Below the pieces are notes generated by a model. It was not told the origin of the DNA, made no database searches, and worked only from the letters and a program-made list of their open reading frames with translations. This document shows positions 34,953-46,275 of a stretch of DNA of 64,000 nt, in pieces (the first letter of the stretch is position 1; every line of letters begins with the position of its first letter). Where the stretch lies: contig NC_065570.1 of NCBI RefSeq assembly GCF_937616625.2, forward strand, positions 38,013,665 to 38,077,664, in the 5' to 3' direction. The translations under genes and the position numbers were made by a program. This DNA is from Mercurialis annua. Lineage: Eukaryota > Streptophyta > Magnoliopsida > Malpighiales > Euphorbiaceae.

Positions 34953-36940
34953 TGTTAGTAGTATATGCCCTAGGGCCATTTGATCGTGTATATTTGTAGA
35001 ATTAATCCCAATGGCAAAGATATATATGTTCTATTTGAACTAAGTGTCTCATCAACTAAGTGTTCATTTATTACGTATTGTCCTTATCACATTGTGATAG
35101 AATCTATTCTTAAGGTGTCAAGAATATGAGTGACAGATTCTATTATACAAGTGATCTAAATAAACGTTCACGATCGATGGGGTCCTACGAATAAGGGCAT
35201 CGCATTATCCCGGAAAGATCGTCACCTCTGTTTATTCTCCTAATTAGTAAATAGTTACTAATTATAGGAAGTAGTGAGTCTCATACTACTTGATGGGGAT
35301 CAGAATAAACATGTGGACACTCAAGGTGTTGAGTGAGTCGAACAAGTGACGCTAGATGACTTATACATGGTAATTCATTAAAGTCAATTTAATATCATCT
35401 AGTTCATAATTGTACATATGTCCTTTGACTTGCGGTGACACTATCTTGTATATAGGTGATTAGAGTTTGATACTCCTTAACACTAGATCTTTCATGAGCT
35501 AGGGCCGCGGGATGTGTTGGCTCTAGTTAGTTGTATATGGAGATAGGGATTTAACCTAGAAAGGATTCATCACTCTGGATGAATGGAGACAAGATTCTAT
35601 GCTATCTCAAATTGTTCTTGATGGATGATAAAACCTGCGCAGGTGTATATGACTTACATAGAAAGTTGTTTCTAGTGGAAGTCATATTTATCAAGAATTA
35701 GAACTGGGAGATGAGGTCATATAATCAAGACATACAGTGTTTGACTTAACCGTGACACTAGTCGAGATTGGAATCTTAGATGAAGGGAATTTTGAGTGTA
35801 CGGTATTATGAACAATGGTTCATAAAGAATGCATCGAAACATTCATCTCTATTTGGGGGTCGTGATATGTTGCTAGACGTCACTCTCGATCTACGAGAAT
35901 TAATAATTAAATGGTATTTAATTATTTAATATAAGAAAGGCGTTTCTTATGTCTCTCGTTGCCATATAGATGTGAACCTAGTTAGTCACACACAATAGAG
36001 TGTGCAACCGATTGAGTTTACAAAAGATCGATTTCATATAGATACTAGCATATCTCGGAAATTAATCTAAGATGAAAAACAAGTACAAATTAGGGACTAA
36101 TTTGTAAGAGTTATAAATTAGTAGGAACCTAATTGTACTATGTCCAAGTTAATTAGGGACTAATTTATAAGAGTTATAAATTAGTAGGAACCTAATTATA
36201 TTTTAACCAAGTTTTATGATTAGAAGGCTTAAGTAATTAATTAGTGTAATTAATGATACATAAAGCACTAATCATAAGTTAATGGAATGATGATGTCATG
36301 GTGAAGTAATGAGATAAGGAAATAAGCTTATATGTGATGTCATATGATGACATCACCTATATGATGTCACCTATGTGATGTCACCACATGAAAGGTGTCA
36401 ATGTGGTGGCAACACCTTTGCTTGGTGTGTGACACCTAGCATGCAAGGTGTTGCATTCTTAAGGCATGCTCTATCCTATAAATAGAGCATGTCCTTGCTC
36501 ATTACAAAACCACACAACACACATCTCACTACAAAGTTGTAGAGAGAGAAAGCACTTGAAGGAGTTCAAGTAGTCATCAATCACGAGAAAAACTTGGCGA
36601 CGTTTTTCATACATCCGAGCAAGGTTGTGATCGCGGCGAGAGTTTGAGCTTAGGGCTGCTCGGCAAGAGGAACTCTTGCAGGATTACTTCAAGGCGAGGA
36701 TTCAATCGGACGCATACTCGTGTGGACGAGCTTGAGGTCGCCGTACTTTCGGGACTACAAGAATCGTTGGAGAATCGACATAGGTATTCTTCTTACGATT
36801 CCTAGATGCGTGCTTTAATTAATAAATGATACGACGATCCATTTGTTGTTGATATGATCAACTTTAGGATCCGGATTGTTGGAATTTCGATTTTGAATTG
36901 AAATATACGATTCGGACCCGCGCCTCCCGCTGCGCCAACA
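34953..36940 (+). repeat. Copia 2 3' LTR
   Basis: Direct repeat of 27794-29780, 1988 bp, nearly identical, ending TGCGCCAACA and followed by ACGAC. Confidence 0.95.
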
Positions 36941-37866
36941 ACGACGCGTTAAACAGACTTGAGACACGACATACTAATCTAGCGTCACCATAATATGACC
37001 TAACCATGCTTAGGTAATTGGAACGACCCGTTAAATAGACTTGAGACGCGATATACTAATCTATTGTCATTTTTCACGCACACTTTACGTAATATAACCA
37101 AACCATGCTTAGGTAACCAGAACGACGCGTTAGAGAGACTTTGGACCCGACTTACTAATCTAGTGTCACTTTCCACGCTCTATTTGCGTAATATAACCTA
37201 ACCATGCGTAGGTAATCAGAACGACACGTTAGAGAGACTTGTGAGGAAACATACTAATCTAGCGGTACTTTACACGCACACTTTGCGTAATATAACCTAA
37301 CTATGCTTAGGTAATCGAAACGACGCATTAATGGGACTTGTGACAAAACATACTAATCTAGCAGCACTTTTAATGCACACTTTGCGTAATATAACACAAC
37401 CATGCCTAGGTAATCAGAACGACGAGTTAAAGAGACTTGTGACATGACATACTAATCTAGCGTAACTTTTTAACGCACATGTTGCGTAATATAACCTAAC
37501 CATGCATAGGTAACCACAACGACGCGTTATAGAGACTTGAGACGCGACTTACTAATCTAGTGTGACTTTTCACCCACTATTTGTGTAATATAACATGCTT
37601 AGGTAATCGGAATGACACGTTAGAGAGACTTGTGACGCAACATACTAATCTATTGTCACTTTTCACGCACACTTTGCATAATATAACATAACGATGCTTA
37701 GATAATCGGAAAGACGCGTTAAAGAGACTTGAGACGCGGCATGCTAATCTAGCGTCACTTTTCACGCACACTTTGCGTAATATAACCTAACCATGCTTAG
37801 TTAATCGGAACGATGCGTTAGAGAGACTTCTGATGCGACATAAGCATGGTAATCAATACGACGCGT
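36941..37866 (+). repeat. Higher-order repeat copy 4, continuation (partial)
   Basis: Satellite resumes at ACGACGCGTTAAACAGACTT and follows copies 1-3 monomer for monomer for about 925 bp. It stops at AATCAATACGACGCGT, where Gypsy sequence starts; in the other copies the same point is at about 19905, 22873 and 25800. The MITE position is not reached. Confidence 0.92.
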
Positions 37867-40800
37867 GATCCTCAATCTCTGGATTTCACGACTATGTCAT
37901 CTACATAAACCTCGACGTTCTTGCCCAATTGATCGTTGAAAACGTGATTCATGAATCTTTGATAGGTTGCCCCGGCATTTTTTAAACCGAAAGACATCTT
38001 CTTGTAGCAATATGTCCCCAGATCTGTGGTGAATGCTGTCTTTTCCTCATCGTCTTTGTTCATCGGGATCTGGTGGTATCCCTAAGAAGCATCTAAGAAT
38101 GCATAGACTGCGAAGCCACACGTTGCATCTACCAATTGGTCAATGTTTGGCAGAGGAAAACTGTCTTTCGGGCAGGCGTTGTTTAGATCAGTGAAATCTA
38201 TACAAAGCCTCCATCTTCCATTAGACTTCTTGATCAAAACCACATTGGCCAGCCATTCCGGATAATCAACTTTCCCGATGAACTCGGCTTTCAACAGCTT
38301 CTCCACTTCATCTCAGATAGCAATCTGTTTCTCTAGAGAGAAAGTTCTTTTCTTTTGCTTGACAGGCTTGCACTTAGTATCCACGTTCAACTTGTGCGAG
38401 ATTATCTTCGGGTCTACCCCCCCGATATCCTCTAGCTTGTTGGTAAACTCTTCCACGTACTGTTTTATCCGAGCTATGATAGCTTCTCGGTGCTCGGTTG
38501 GCCAATCTACCCCTAGCTTTACACACATCTCAGAGCCCTCTGTTAGTTCGATTGTTTCTAAGTCTTCCCGGGGTTTCTGAGCTTTTTTCTCTCTAGGGAG
38601 CAGCTCCGGTGTATCGATGTTCATTGTTTCCACCGTGCTGCTCATAGTTGCCATGTAACATTGCCGAGATAGGGTTTGATTTCCCCTAATAGTTATGACC
38701 TCATTTTTCACTGGGATTTTCATCATTATGTAGCGAATACTAGTCACTGCACCTGTGCTATACAACATAGGTCTACCAAGAATACCATTGTACGCTAAAG
38801 GCATGTTAACTATCATGAAAAGTGGACGTACCTTCCGTGTTGGTTCCGCCAGGATACCCTCTGTTCCATCCTCCTGAGGTATTTCGACTCCGAGCTCCAG
38901 GTCTAGCTCGACCATGCCTTCTTGGCAGACCGGAGCTCCTCCCAGCCCCAGGAGGGGGATGCTCACTGGTTTAAGATCAGTTTTGGATCCTCCCAGCGTC
39001 AAAAAGACTGACAAAGTCAACAAGTTAACTGAGCTACCATCATCCACCAGCAGCCGTTTCACCCATTTCGATCCAACAATAGCAGATACAATCAGAGCGT
39101 CCTCGTGGGGAAATTCCACCCCCTTCGCGTCCTCTGGCCCAAAAACAATGCGAGGCTATGGCGACCCTGTAGACACTGACATAACCATCCTTTGCTTTTT
39201 CTTTCTGCGTTTTCGACTATACTCGGATTCCAAAGTTCCTCCTGAGAGTGTGTTAATCACCCCTGTGACTTGTGTTTTCTTTGATGGGGATTGGGCTTCC
39301 CTGCTCCCCCCAGGCTCCGACCGGACCGAGTTGACCCTCGTATTTCCTCGGTCTTGACCTTCCTTGGCCACTACGAAGTGTTGTAATCGTCCCAGCTTGT
39401 CTATCTCACTCCGCAAGCGCCCACACTCTTCTGTTTCATGGCCATAGCCATCATGGAATTCGCAGAACTTGGACCGGTCTCCGTCATTCACTAGTCTCGA
39501 GGGATAACAAATCTCCTCGTTATTGTGTTTGATCAAAGATAAAATATGTTCCCTCGGAGTATTGAGCGGTACATATTGTCTGGGTACCCCTGCTCGATCC
39601 ACGTATCCTTCCGTACCTCCCCCAATGCTGAAACTCGGCTTCGTACCAGGCCCCGTGCTAGGCGGACTGGGTTGAGCATTAAACGACTTGTTTCCTCGGT
39701 ATCCCGAAGTCTCATTCAGAGGTCGGTACCGATCTTGAGTACGGTTTGATCCCTGAGTGCTCTGCGGTTTACTGGGAACCGAGCTAGCCATCCCGTAAAC
39801 TTTCCTTTGCCTCTCCTCATCGAGGTTGATATAATTCCAAGCCCTGTCCATCAACTCGGTGTAACTGTCAACCGGGTTGGTGATCAAGCTATCTCGGAAG
39901 ACCTGCATTTTGGTGTTGTCTTTCATAGCATCGATGGCAGTATCATCGTTCAAATCTTCTATCATGATTGCCTCAGCATTGAACCGAGCAATGTAGGCTT
40001 TCAAACTTTCTCCCTGCTTTTGAAAACATTACTGGATCTTTTCTTTCGTTCGATGCTCGGAGCAAAGTGAGTTTTAAAGGCCATAGCGAGCTCCCTGGAG
40101 CTTGTAATAGAGCCCTCCTTGAGGTTCTGGTACCATTTCTGCGCAGCATCACTCAAAGTTGAAGGGAACACTTTGCACACCGTGGCATCTGAAACACTTT
40201 GTACTCCCATGGCAACCTGAAAGCAACTTAAATGAGTCATCGGGTCTGATTTACCGTTATATATGTTAATAGGCGGATATTTAAACTTATCTGGGAATGG
40301 GTCATCCCATATAGCCTTTGACAACGGGCTAGCAATGCCACAGGTGGTGAAAGGTCGAGATTCCGCCTTGTGCCCTTTATGCTTATCTAGCTCGGCCTGG
40401 ACGAGGCGAGTGACTTCATCACACAATGTTTTCTGATGTTGTGACGCTGCTCCCGAGCTGTGAACACTTTCAGCCCCATTTCTACTGACCGGTGGAACTC
40501 CTGCTCTCGCGGTCCGCAAAGGATCTGCCTCTAGGTCTGGGTCTCCCCTCCCCAAGCCAGCGTCTCCGCTTTGTGTCCCCTGTGGTAGATTCTCATCTTG
40601 CACCCCCTCCCTTCGAGGAGGAGGAGGATCATTCCGACCTTCGTCTCTCGCAAAAGGGCGGTCATGCCGACCTTCACCTCTCGGTACATTAATGTCACGG
40701 TGATCTTCGCCTCATGGCGCTTGATGCTCTGTCTGACCCCTAGGTCTTGGTCGTGGGTTGTCGTTCCGACCTTCTTCTCTCGGAGGACGACCATCCCGAA

Positions 40801-41326
40801 ACTCAGCAGCTCGGGGTGCCGGGGCAACTGGGGTCGCCGTGGGGTTGTACCCTGGGTAATACTGGGCCATAACTGCAAAATGCATCTTCTGGGCCTGATG
40901 TAGTTGGCGAGCCATGTATTCTAAATATTCTTGAGCTTGTAAGACCGCCGGAGGTATGTCTTGCCCAAAAGTTGTTCCTGTTCCCGTAGTCACCAGCTTA
41001 GCGTCTACCGAAAAGTTGAGTTGAGTGGGAGACAATGTATTGTGGAGGAAACTCTGAGGTACGGTGGTTCCTGGGGTAGATAAGTTGGTGTGGCTAGCAT
41101 CTGAGGTAAAATGGTTCGCCCTAGGATAGTGTTCCAATCCATACATAGGCACAAAACCAGCACCGCTATCGGAGGCCCTGGATCCTCCAATCTGAGCATT
41201 CTCCGGAGGAGTTAAGCCAGTGATCACAGAGGTCCGACCACTAGCAGAAACTCCACCAACCAGGTTAGCGTCGGTAACCGTAGTCCCAAGAGGCTCTACT
41301 CTTTCCAAAACAGGATCATCAGCCAT
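37867..41326 (-). pseudogene. Tat-type gag-pol, with stops, a frameshift and 3' truncation
   Basis: Starts MADDPVLERVEPL at 41326. In order: gag N-terminus (41326-40715); gag core with WYQNLKEGSITSSRELAMAF (40603-40001); gag zinc knuckle CEFHDGYGHETEEC and basic tail (40004-39159); aspartic protease VKRLLVDDGSSVNLL and ILGRPML (39119-38316); reverse transcriptase ANVVLIKKSNGRWRLCIDFT, then the FGLKNAGATYQR and YVDD segments, ending VVKS near 37872. Stops lie at 40714, 39158, 38315, 38084 and 37874, all in one frame from 40000 down, plus one frameshift near 40020. Several stops (TGA for CGA, TAG for CAG) look like C-to-T changes. It is non-functional. Confidence 0.88.
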
Positions 41327-41393
41327 TGTTTCTTGTCAAGATTTGATCAGCAACGTTGAAAGAATGAAAACAGAACAGGGATATCTCAACGAA

Positions 41394-41411
41394 TTTCCAC
41401 AGACGGCGCCA
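41394..41411 (-). other. Tat-type primer-binding site region
   Basis: On the minus strand TGGCGCCGTCTGTGGAAA begins two bases after the LTR end (TTTATCA). TGGCGCC is the usual start of the primer site in Tat/Athila Gypsy elements; I do not assign the tRNA. Confidence 0.7.
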
Positions 41412-41413
41412 AG

Positions 41414-42239
41414 TGATAAATCACCAAACTGGATCCGAGCTTTATCAACCTGCACACAACAAGAAGACAGAGGTCAGAAGGAACTCCGGTGGGGGTCACC
41501 GGACGTTCACTCCGACGCTCAAGTAAGGTTTTCAGGTAGGGAAAGAAGAAGAAGAGAAAGAGAGTAATCTGAGTTGAAGGAAAAAGAAATTACCTAGGGT
41601 CCTTAAACCCTATATTTATAGTTAGGGTTTAAGAACAAACCTGCCTTGCTGGCAAGCTGTGAGTCGTGTGGTCCCAGAATTCAGTTATGCCAACGTGGAG
41701 GAATATCCCTGTGTTAGGCGCAGGTTGTTAGGTGCGTCAGAGGGAACATTCCTCACGCACCTGTCAGAAGATCTTCTGTGGTCCTAGGATCCGGTACACG
41801 TGCGTGCACCTCCGGGCTGGACCTCGGAGCTAGGTCAGAACCCGAATCTCAAATTGCTTGTGGGCCGAGTTTACATAATTTTAGTTCTTGCACTTGAGAG
41901 TATCTCGAAGCTCGGACTGTCTAATCTGAGCTCATCCCGTCTCTCAGCTGAGAGCTCGGATTAGGTCTGAAGCTCGGATTGTTCGGACCCCGCTCATTTG
42001 TTCTTGGCTTCTGAGTTGGGTGTATCTTGAAGCTAGGACCGGATCTTCGATCCGACCTTATCAGAAGCAAATGTCTCGGATGATGCCTGAGTGTTCATCG
42101 ATCCGGTGACCCCCCAAGTCGTGTGATCTATGATTTAGTAGAAGGTCGGAAGTGGTCATTAGGTCGGTGAAATGCTTGACTTAGCGATGTTCGTTCTTGG
42201 CAAGGTTGCTTCGCCCCTATTAGATGTGCTATGTTATCA
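41414..42239 (-). repeat. Tat-type 5' LTR
   Basis: An 826-bp segment whose + strand begins TGATAAATCACC and ends TGTTATCA, giving the terminal inverted repeat TGATAA/TTATCA and TG/CA ends. A minus-strand TATA box (TATAAATATA) is at 41611-41620. The outer end is inferred from the inverted repeat and the abrupt start of integrase coding sequence, since the second LTR is missing. Confidence 0.7.
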
Positions 42240-43322
42240 GTAAGGATAGTATTTTTGTTGTGGTTGATCGTTTTAGCAAGATGGCACACTTTATACCATG
42301 CCATAAAACTGATGATGCTTGTCATATTGCTGATTTGTTCTTTCGGGAAGTTGTGCGTTTACATGGAATACCTAGGACATTGTCAGTGATAGGGATACAA
42401 AATTTCTTAGTCATTTTTGGCGTGTTGTGTGGGCTATATTGGGTACTAAATTACTATTTTCTACTACTTGCCATCCACAAACAGATGGGCAAACTGAGGT
42501 GGTTAATAGAACCATGGTGCAATTTCTTCGCTCTTTATTTCTAAAAATTTAAAATCTTGGGAGGATTTATTACCATATGTCGAATTTGCATATAATAGGG
42601 CTGTTCATAGCACTACACACACTTCACCTTTTGAAATTGTGTATGGTTTTAATTCGTTGTCTCCAATTGATTTAATTCCTTTGCCTATGACTAACCTTGT
42701 CAGTGCTGATGGTGTTTCTAAGGCTGATTTGGTTCAAAAGATGCACAAACAGGTGAAAGAAAGAATTGAGAAGCAAAATGAAAACGTGGCTAGGCGAATG
42801 AATAAAGGAAAAAGGCGCATTATTTTCCAACCTGGTGATTGGGTTTGGGTTCATTTTCGAAAGGAAAGGTTTCCAAACCAACGAAAGTCAAAATTGAGTC
42901 CAAGGGGAGATGGTCCATTTCAAGTGCTGGAAAGAATCAATGACAATGCGTACAAGATTGATTTAAAGGGTGAGTATAATGTTAGTTGTACATTCAATGT
43001 TGCTGACTTAACTCCTTTTGAGGTAGGCGATGAGCTTGATTCGAGGACGAATCATCCAAAAGAAGGAGGGAATGTTGCGGATGGGCTAGGACTCCAAAAG
43101 CTTCAAGATGCTAATTTTGATGGGCTTGATGAAGAGGGCAGAATGCATATCCAAGATCCATTGAGTTTATCCCAAGGACCAATTACAAGGTCACGGGCCA
43201 AGAAGCTTCAAGAGACCTTAAATGGTTATATACAAGGCTGGGCTAATCTTCAAATTTATTCAAATGAAAATTCTGAAGAATGGGCTTTGTATAACATACT
43301 TAAAGCCCATATTCAAGACTAG
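42240..43322 (+). pseudogene. Chromovirus integrase, 5'-truncated with two frameshifts
   Basis: Encodes the catalytic core and C-terminus of a Gypsy integrase. The first frame gives [18 protein letters not shown] and [11 protein letters not shown] (first catalytic Asp). After a one-base shift near 42378 a second frame holds the second Asp ([12 protein letters not shown]) and the Glu ([13 protein letters not shown]). After another shift near 42545 a third frame runs open to TAG at 43320-43322 with FAYNRAVHS, FEIVYGFNSLSP, the GPF/Y-type segment SPRGDGPFQVLERINDNAYK and the tail GPITRSRAKKLQ. There is no classical chromodomain; the tail motif resembles the CR motif of CRM elements. The last 250 bases lie inside the putative 3' LTR. 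Confidence 0.82.
43058..43072 (+). other. Putative chromovirus polypurine tract
   Basis: AAAAGAAGGAGGGAA is a 15-base purine run directly before TGTTGCGG, the proposed LTR start, and lies within the integrase frame. Confidence 0.65.
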
Positions 43323-43701
43323 GGTTTATTATTTCAAATTTTACTTATGTACAAGTATGTCATTGGTGGCTGAGACATTATAAAAACTTTGTTTTAGGGT
43401 TTTACAATCAGATTATGATATATATTGATATTTGTTTCATAGAAACCCTTGTTTTATTCTTGTATTCATATTGAATGCTTTTCACTTATCAAAGATCTGA
43501 TCAATCTTTGTGGCGTGCTAGTAATTAGGATTTAAAAGACTTAATCTTTTAGGTTCTATTTACGCCTGATCTTTATAATATTATCTACAGTGATCCTAGG
43601 ATTTTGAATCAGATAGTTATTGGGTTTTATGTTAGTGATTATACGGGTTCTTGGGCGTTGCATTAAGGGTTCGTATAGCCTATCACTGAAGGTTTGTATC
43701 A
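43073..43701 (+). repeat. Putative chromovirus 3' LTR
   Basis: Proposed from the polypurine tract on the left, the TG start, an end in TATCA where satellite resumes, and a TATA box (TATAAAAA, 43379-43386) about 300 bp in. The other LTR is absent, so the ends are not proven. Confidence 0.6.
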
Positions 43702-46019
43702 TCACTTTTCTCGCAAACTTTGCGTAATATAACCTAACCATGCTTAGGTAATCGGAATGACGCGTTAAAGAGACTTGAAACGCGACATACCAACCTAGCA
43801 ACAGTGTTCACGCACACATTGCTTAATATAACCTAACCATGCTTAGGTAATCGGAACGACGCGTTAGAGAGACTTGTGACGCGACATAAGAATGGGAATC
43901 GAAACGACGCGTTAAAGAGACTTGAGACACGACATACAAATCTATTGTCGCTTTTCATGCACAATTTAAGTAATATAACCAAACCATGCTTAGGTAATCG
44001 GAACGAAGCATTAAAGACAACTGAGACGCGACATACTAATCTAGCGTCACTTTTCGCGCACACTTTGCGTAATATAACCTAACCATGCTTATGTTTTTGG
44101 AACGACGCGTTAGATAGACTTGTGACGCGACATACTAATCTAGCGTCAATTTTTACGCACACTTTGCGTAATATAAATCAAACATGCTTAGGTAATCGCA
44201 ACGATGCGTTAGAGAGACTTGTGACGCGACATAAGCATGGTAATCTAAACGACGCGTTACAGAGACTTGAGACGCACCATACTAATCGAGCATCACTTTT
44301 TACACATACTTTGCGTAATATAACCTAACCATGCTTAGGAAATCGGAACGATGCGTTAAAGAGGCTCGAGTAGCGACATACTAATCTAGCGCCAGTTTTC
44401 ACACACACTTTGCATAATATAAACTAACCATGCTTAGGTAATCGGAACGATGCGTTAAAGAGACTTGAGACGCGACATACTAATCTAGCGTCACTTTTCA
44501 CGCACACTTTGCGTAAAATAACATAGCATGCTTATGTAATCAGAACGACGCGTTTGAGAAACTTGTCACGCGACAATGGTAATCAAAACGACGCGTTAAA
44601 GAGACTTGAAACATGCCATACTAATCTAGCGTCACTTTTTACGCACGCTTTGCGTATTATAACCTAACTATGCTTAGGTAATCAGAACGACGAGTTAGAG
44701 AAACTTGTGATGTGACAATGGTAATTGAAACGACGCGTTAAAGAGACTTGAAACGTGCCATACTAATCTACCGTCACTTTTACCCACGCTTTGCGTATTA
44801 TAACCTAACTTTGCTGACGTCATCGGAATAACGCGTTAAAGAGACTTGAGACACGACATACTGTTCTAGCGTCACTTTTCAGGCACATTTTGCGTAGTAT
44901 AACACCATGCTTTGGTAATCGGAACACGCGTTAAAGAGACTTGAGACTTGTAACGTGACATAAGCATGGTAATCGAAACGATGCATTGAAGAGACTTGAG
45001 ACGCGCCATACTAATCTAGCATCATTCTTTACGCATACTTTGCGTAATATAACTTAACCATGCCTAGGTAATCATAACAACGCGATAAAGAGACTTGTGA
45101 CACGACATACTAATCTAGTGATACTTTTAACGCGCACTTGGTGTAATAAAACATAACCATGCTTTGGTAATCGGAACGACGCGTTAAAGGGACTTGAGAT
45201 GCGACATACTAATCTAGCGTCCCTTTTCATGCACACTTTGCGTAAAATAACCTAACCATGCTTAGGTAATCGAAATGACGAGTTATGGAGACTTCAGACA
45301 CGACATACTAATCTATTGTCACTTTTCACGCACACTTTGCGTAATATAACCTAATCATGCTTAGGGAATAAGAATGACGCGTTAGAGACACTTGTGACGC
45401 GACATAAGCATGGTAATCGAAGCGACACGTTAAAAAAAACTTGAAACGCGCCATACTAATCTAGCGTCACTTTTTTACGCACGCTTTGCGTAATATAACC
45501 TGACTATGATTAGGGAATCGGAACGACGCGTTAAAGAGACTTGAGACTCGACATACTAATCTAGTGTCACTTTTCACGCACAATTTGCGTAATATAACCT
45601 ATTCATGCTTAGGTAATTCGAATACGCATTAAAAAGACTCGAGACGCGACATACTAATCTAGCGTAATTTTTCAGGCACACTTTGCGTAAAATAACCTAA
45701 CCATGCCTAGGTAATCGGAACGACGCGTTAATGAGACTTTAGACACGACATACTAATCTATTGTCACTTTTCACGCACACTTTGCGTAATACAACCTAAC
45801 CATGCTTAGGTAATCAAAATGACGCGTTAGACACACTTGTGACGCGACATAAGCACATTAATCAAAACGACGCGTTAAAGAGACTTGACACGCGCCATAC
45901 TAATCTAGCATCACTTTTTACGTACGCTTTGCGTATTATAACCTAACTATGCTTAGGTAATCGGAAGGATGCAGTTAAGAGACTTGAGAAGCGACATACT
46001 AATTTAGCATTACTTTTCA
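43702..46019 (+). repeat. Satellite array, forward orientation
   Basis: 99-bp monomers with interspersed ~50-bp short units (for example near 43880, 44220, 44570, 44700, 44955 and 45400). In this block long and short units alternate fairly regularly. Open frames at 43833-44328 are 33-residue periodic artefacts. Confidence 0.95.
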
Positions 46020-46275
46020 ATAAAAATGCCTTGTTTCTAAACATCTCTCTACTCCAATTTTCTATAAGTACGGTATAGTTATATATGTTTGTTTCTCTTC
46101 ATATCCAGCCATAAAAGGCATAAGGGTATGCTCTTCACTTGCCTCTCCTGAGGATCCTGTGAATCAAAACCTTGTGTCAAAAACATGGTAATGCGATAAA
46201 TTTCAGCAGATACTAAGAGAACAGGCCGGTTGATAAAATGCCCGTGGTGAGGCTGTGATCCTGGCTAGTCATACA
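46020..46275 (+). other. Endogenous caulimovirid intergenic fragment
   Basis: About 256 bp of non-satellite DNA starting ATAAAAATGCC and ending at CTAGTCATAC. Its right part matches the leader at 8340-8415, and the whole segment matches the minus strand of 58925-59212. It includes a possible TATA box (TCTATAAGTA, 46061-46070). Together with the 8-kb copy this places a candidate promoter some 300 bp before the primer site, as in caulimovirid leaders. Confidence 0.65.

Larger units (their letters stand above)
27794..36940 (+). mobile_element. Full-length but coding-dead Copia retrotransposon (Copia 2)
   Basis: A 9.15-kb element with 1987- and 1988-bp LTRs, 5-bp target duplication, iMet primer site and polypurine tract. 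The LTR start TGTTAGTAGTATATGCCCTAGGGC resembles the Angela/BARE group of Copia elements (a resemblance only). By eye the LTRs differ by two substitutions (near 29099 and 29770) and one inserted A (near 36400), so transposition was recent. In contrast, the interior has no open frame longer than 77 codons across gag-pol. The element is inserted in the fourth large satellite repeat. Confidence 0.95.
37867..42239 (-). mobile_element. Truncated Tat-type Ty3/Gypsy retrotransposon
   Basis: A minus-strand element keeping its 5' LTR, primer-site region, gag, protease and the first half of reverse transcriptase. It is cut off at 37867, just past the YVDD motif; RNase H, integrase and 3' LTR are missing. 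The protease motif LLVDDGSSVNLL and the gag knuckle CEFHDGYGHETEEC are typical of the Tat/Ogre/Retand branch. The 5' LTR end meets the CRM-like integrase gene at 42239/42240, consistent with insertion into it. Confidence 0.85.
42240..43701 (+). mobile_element. 5'-truncated CRM-like Gypsy chromovirus fragment
   Basis: Contains the second half of integrase and a 3' LTR. The left end is where the Tat element lies; the right end meets satellite at 43702. CRM assignment rests on the integrase tail GPITRSRAKKLQ and the coding frame running into the LTR, both described for centromeric chromoviruses; it is tentative. Confidence 0.65.

Noticed and set aside
38278..41567. + strand frames over the Tat fragment
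   Set aside because: Antisense shadows of gag and protease, or (41220-41567) crossing the LTR boundary.
41600..41640. Telomere-like AAACCCTA motifs
   Set aside because: Only isolated single copies in the Tat LTR; no tandem array.
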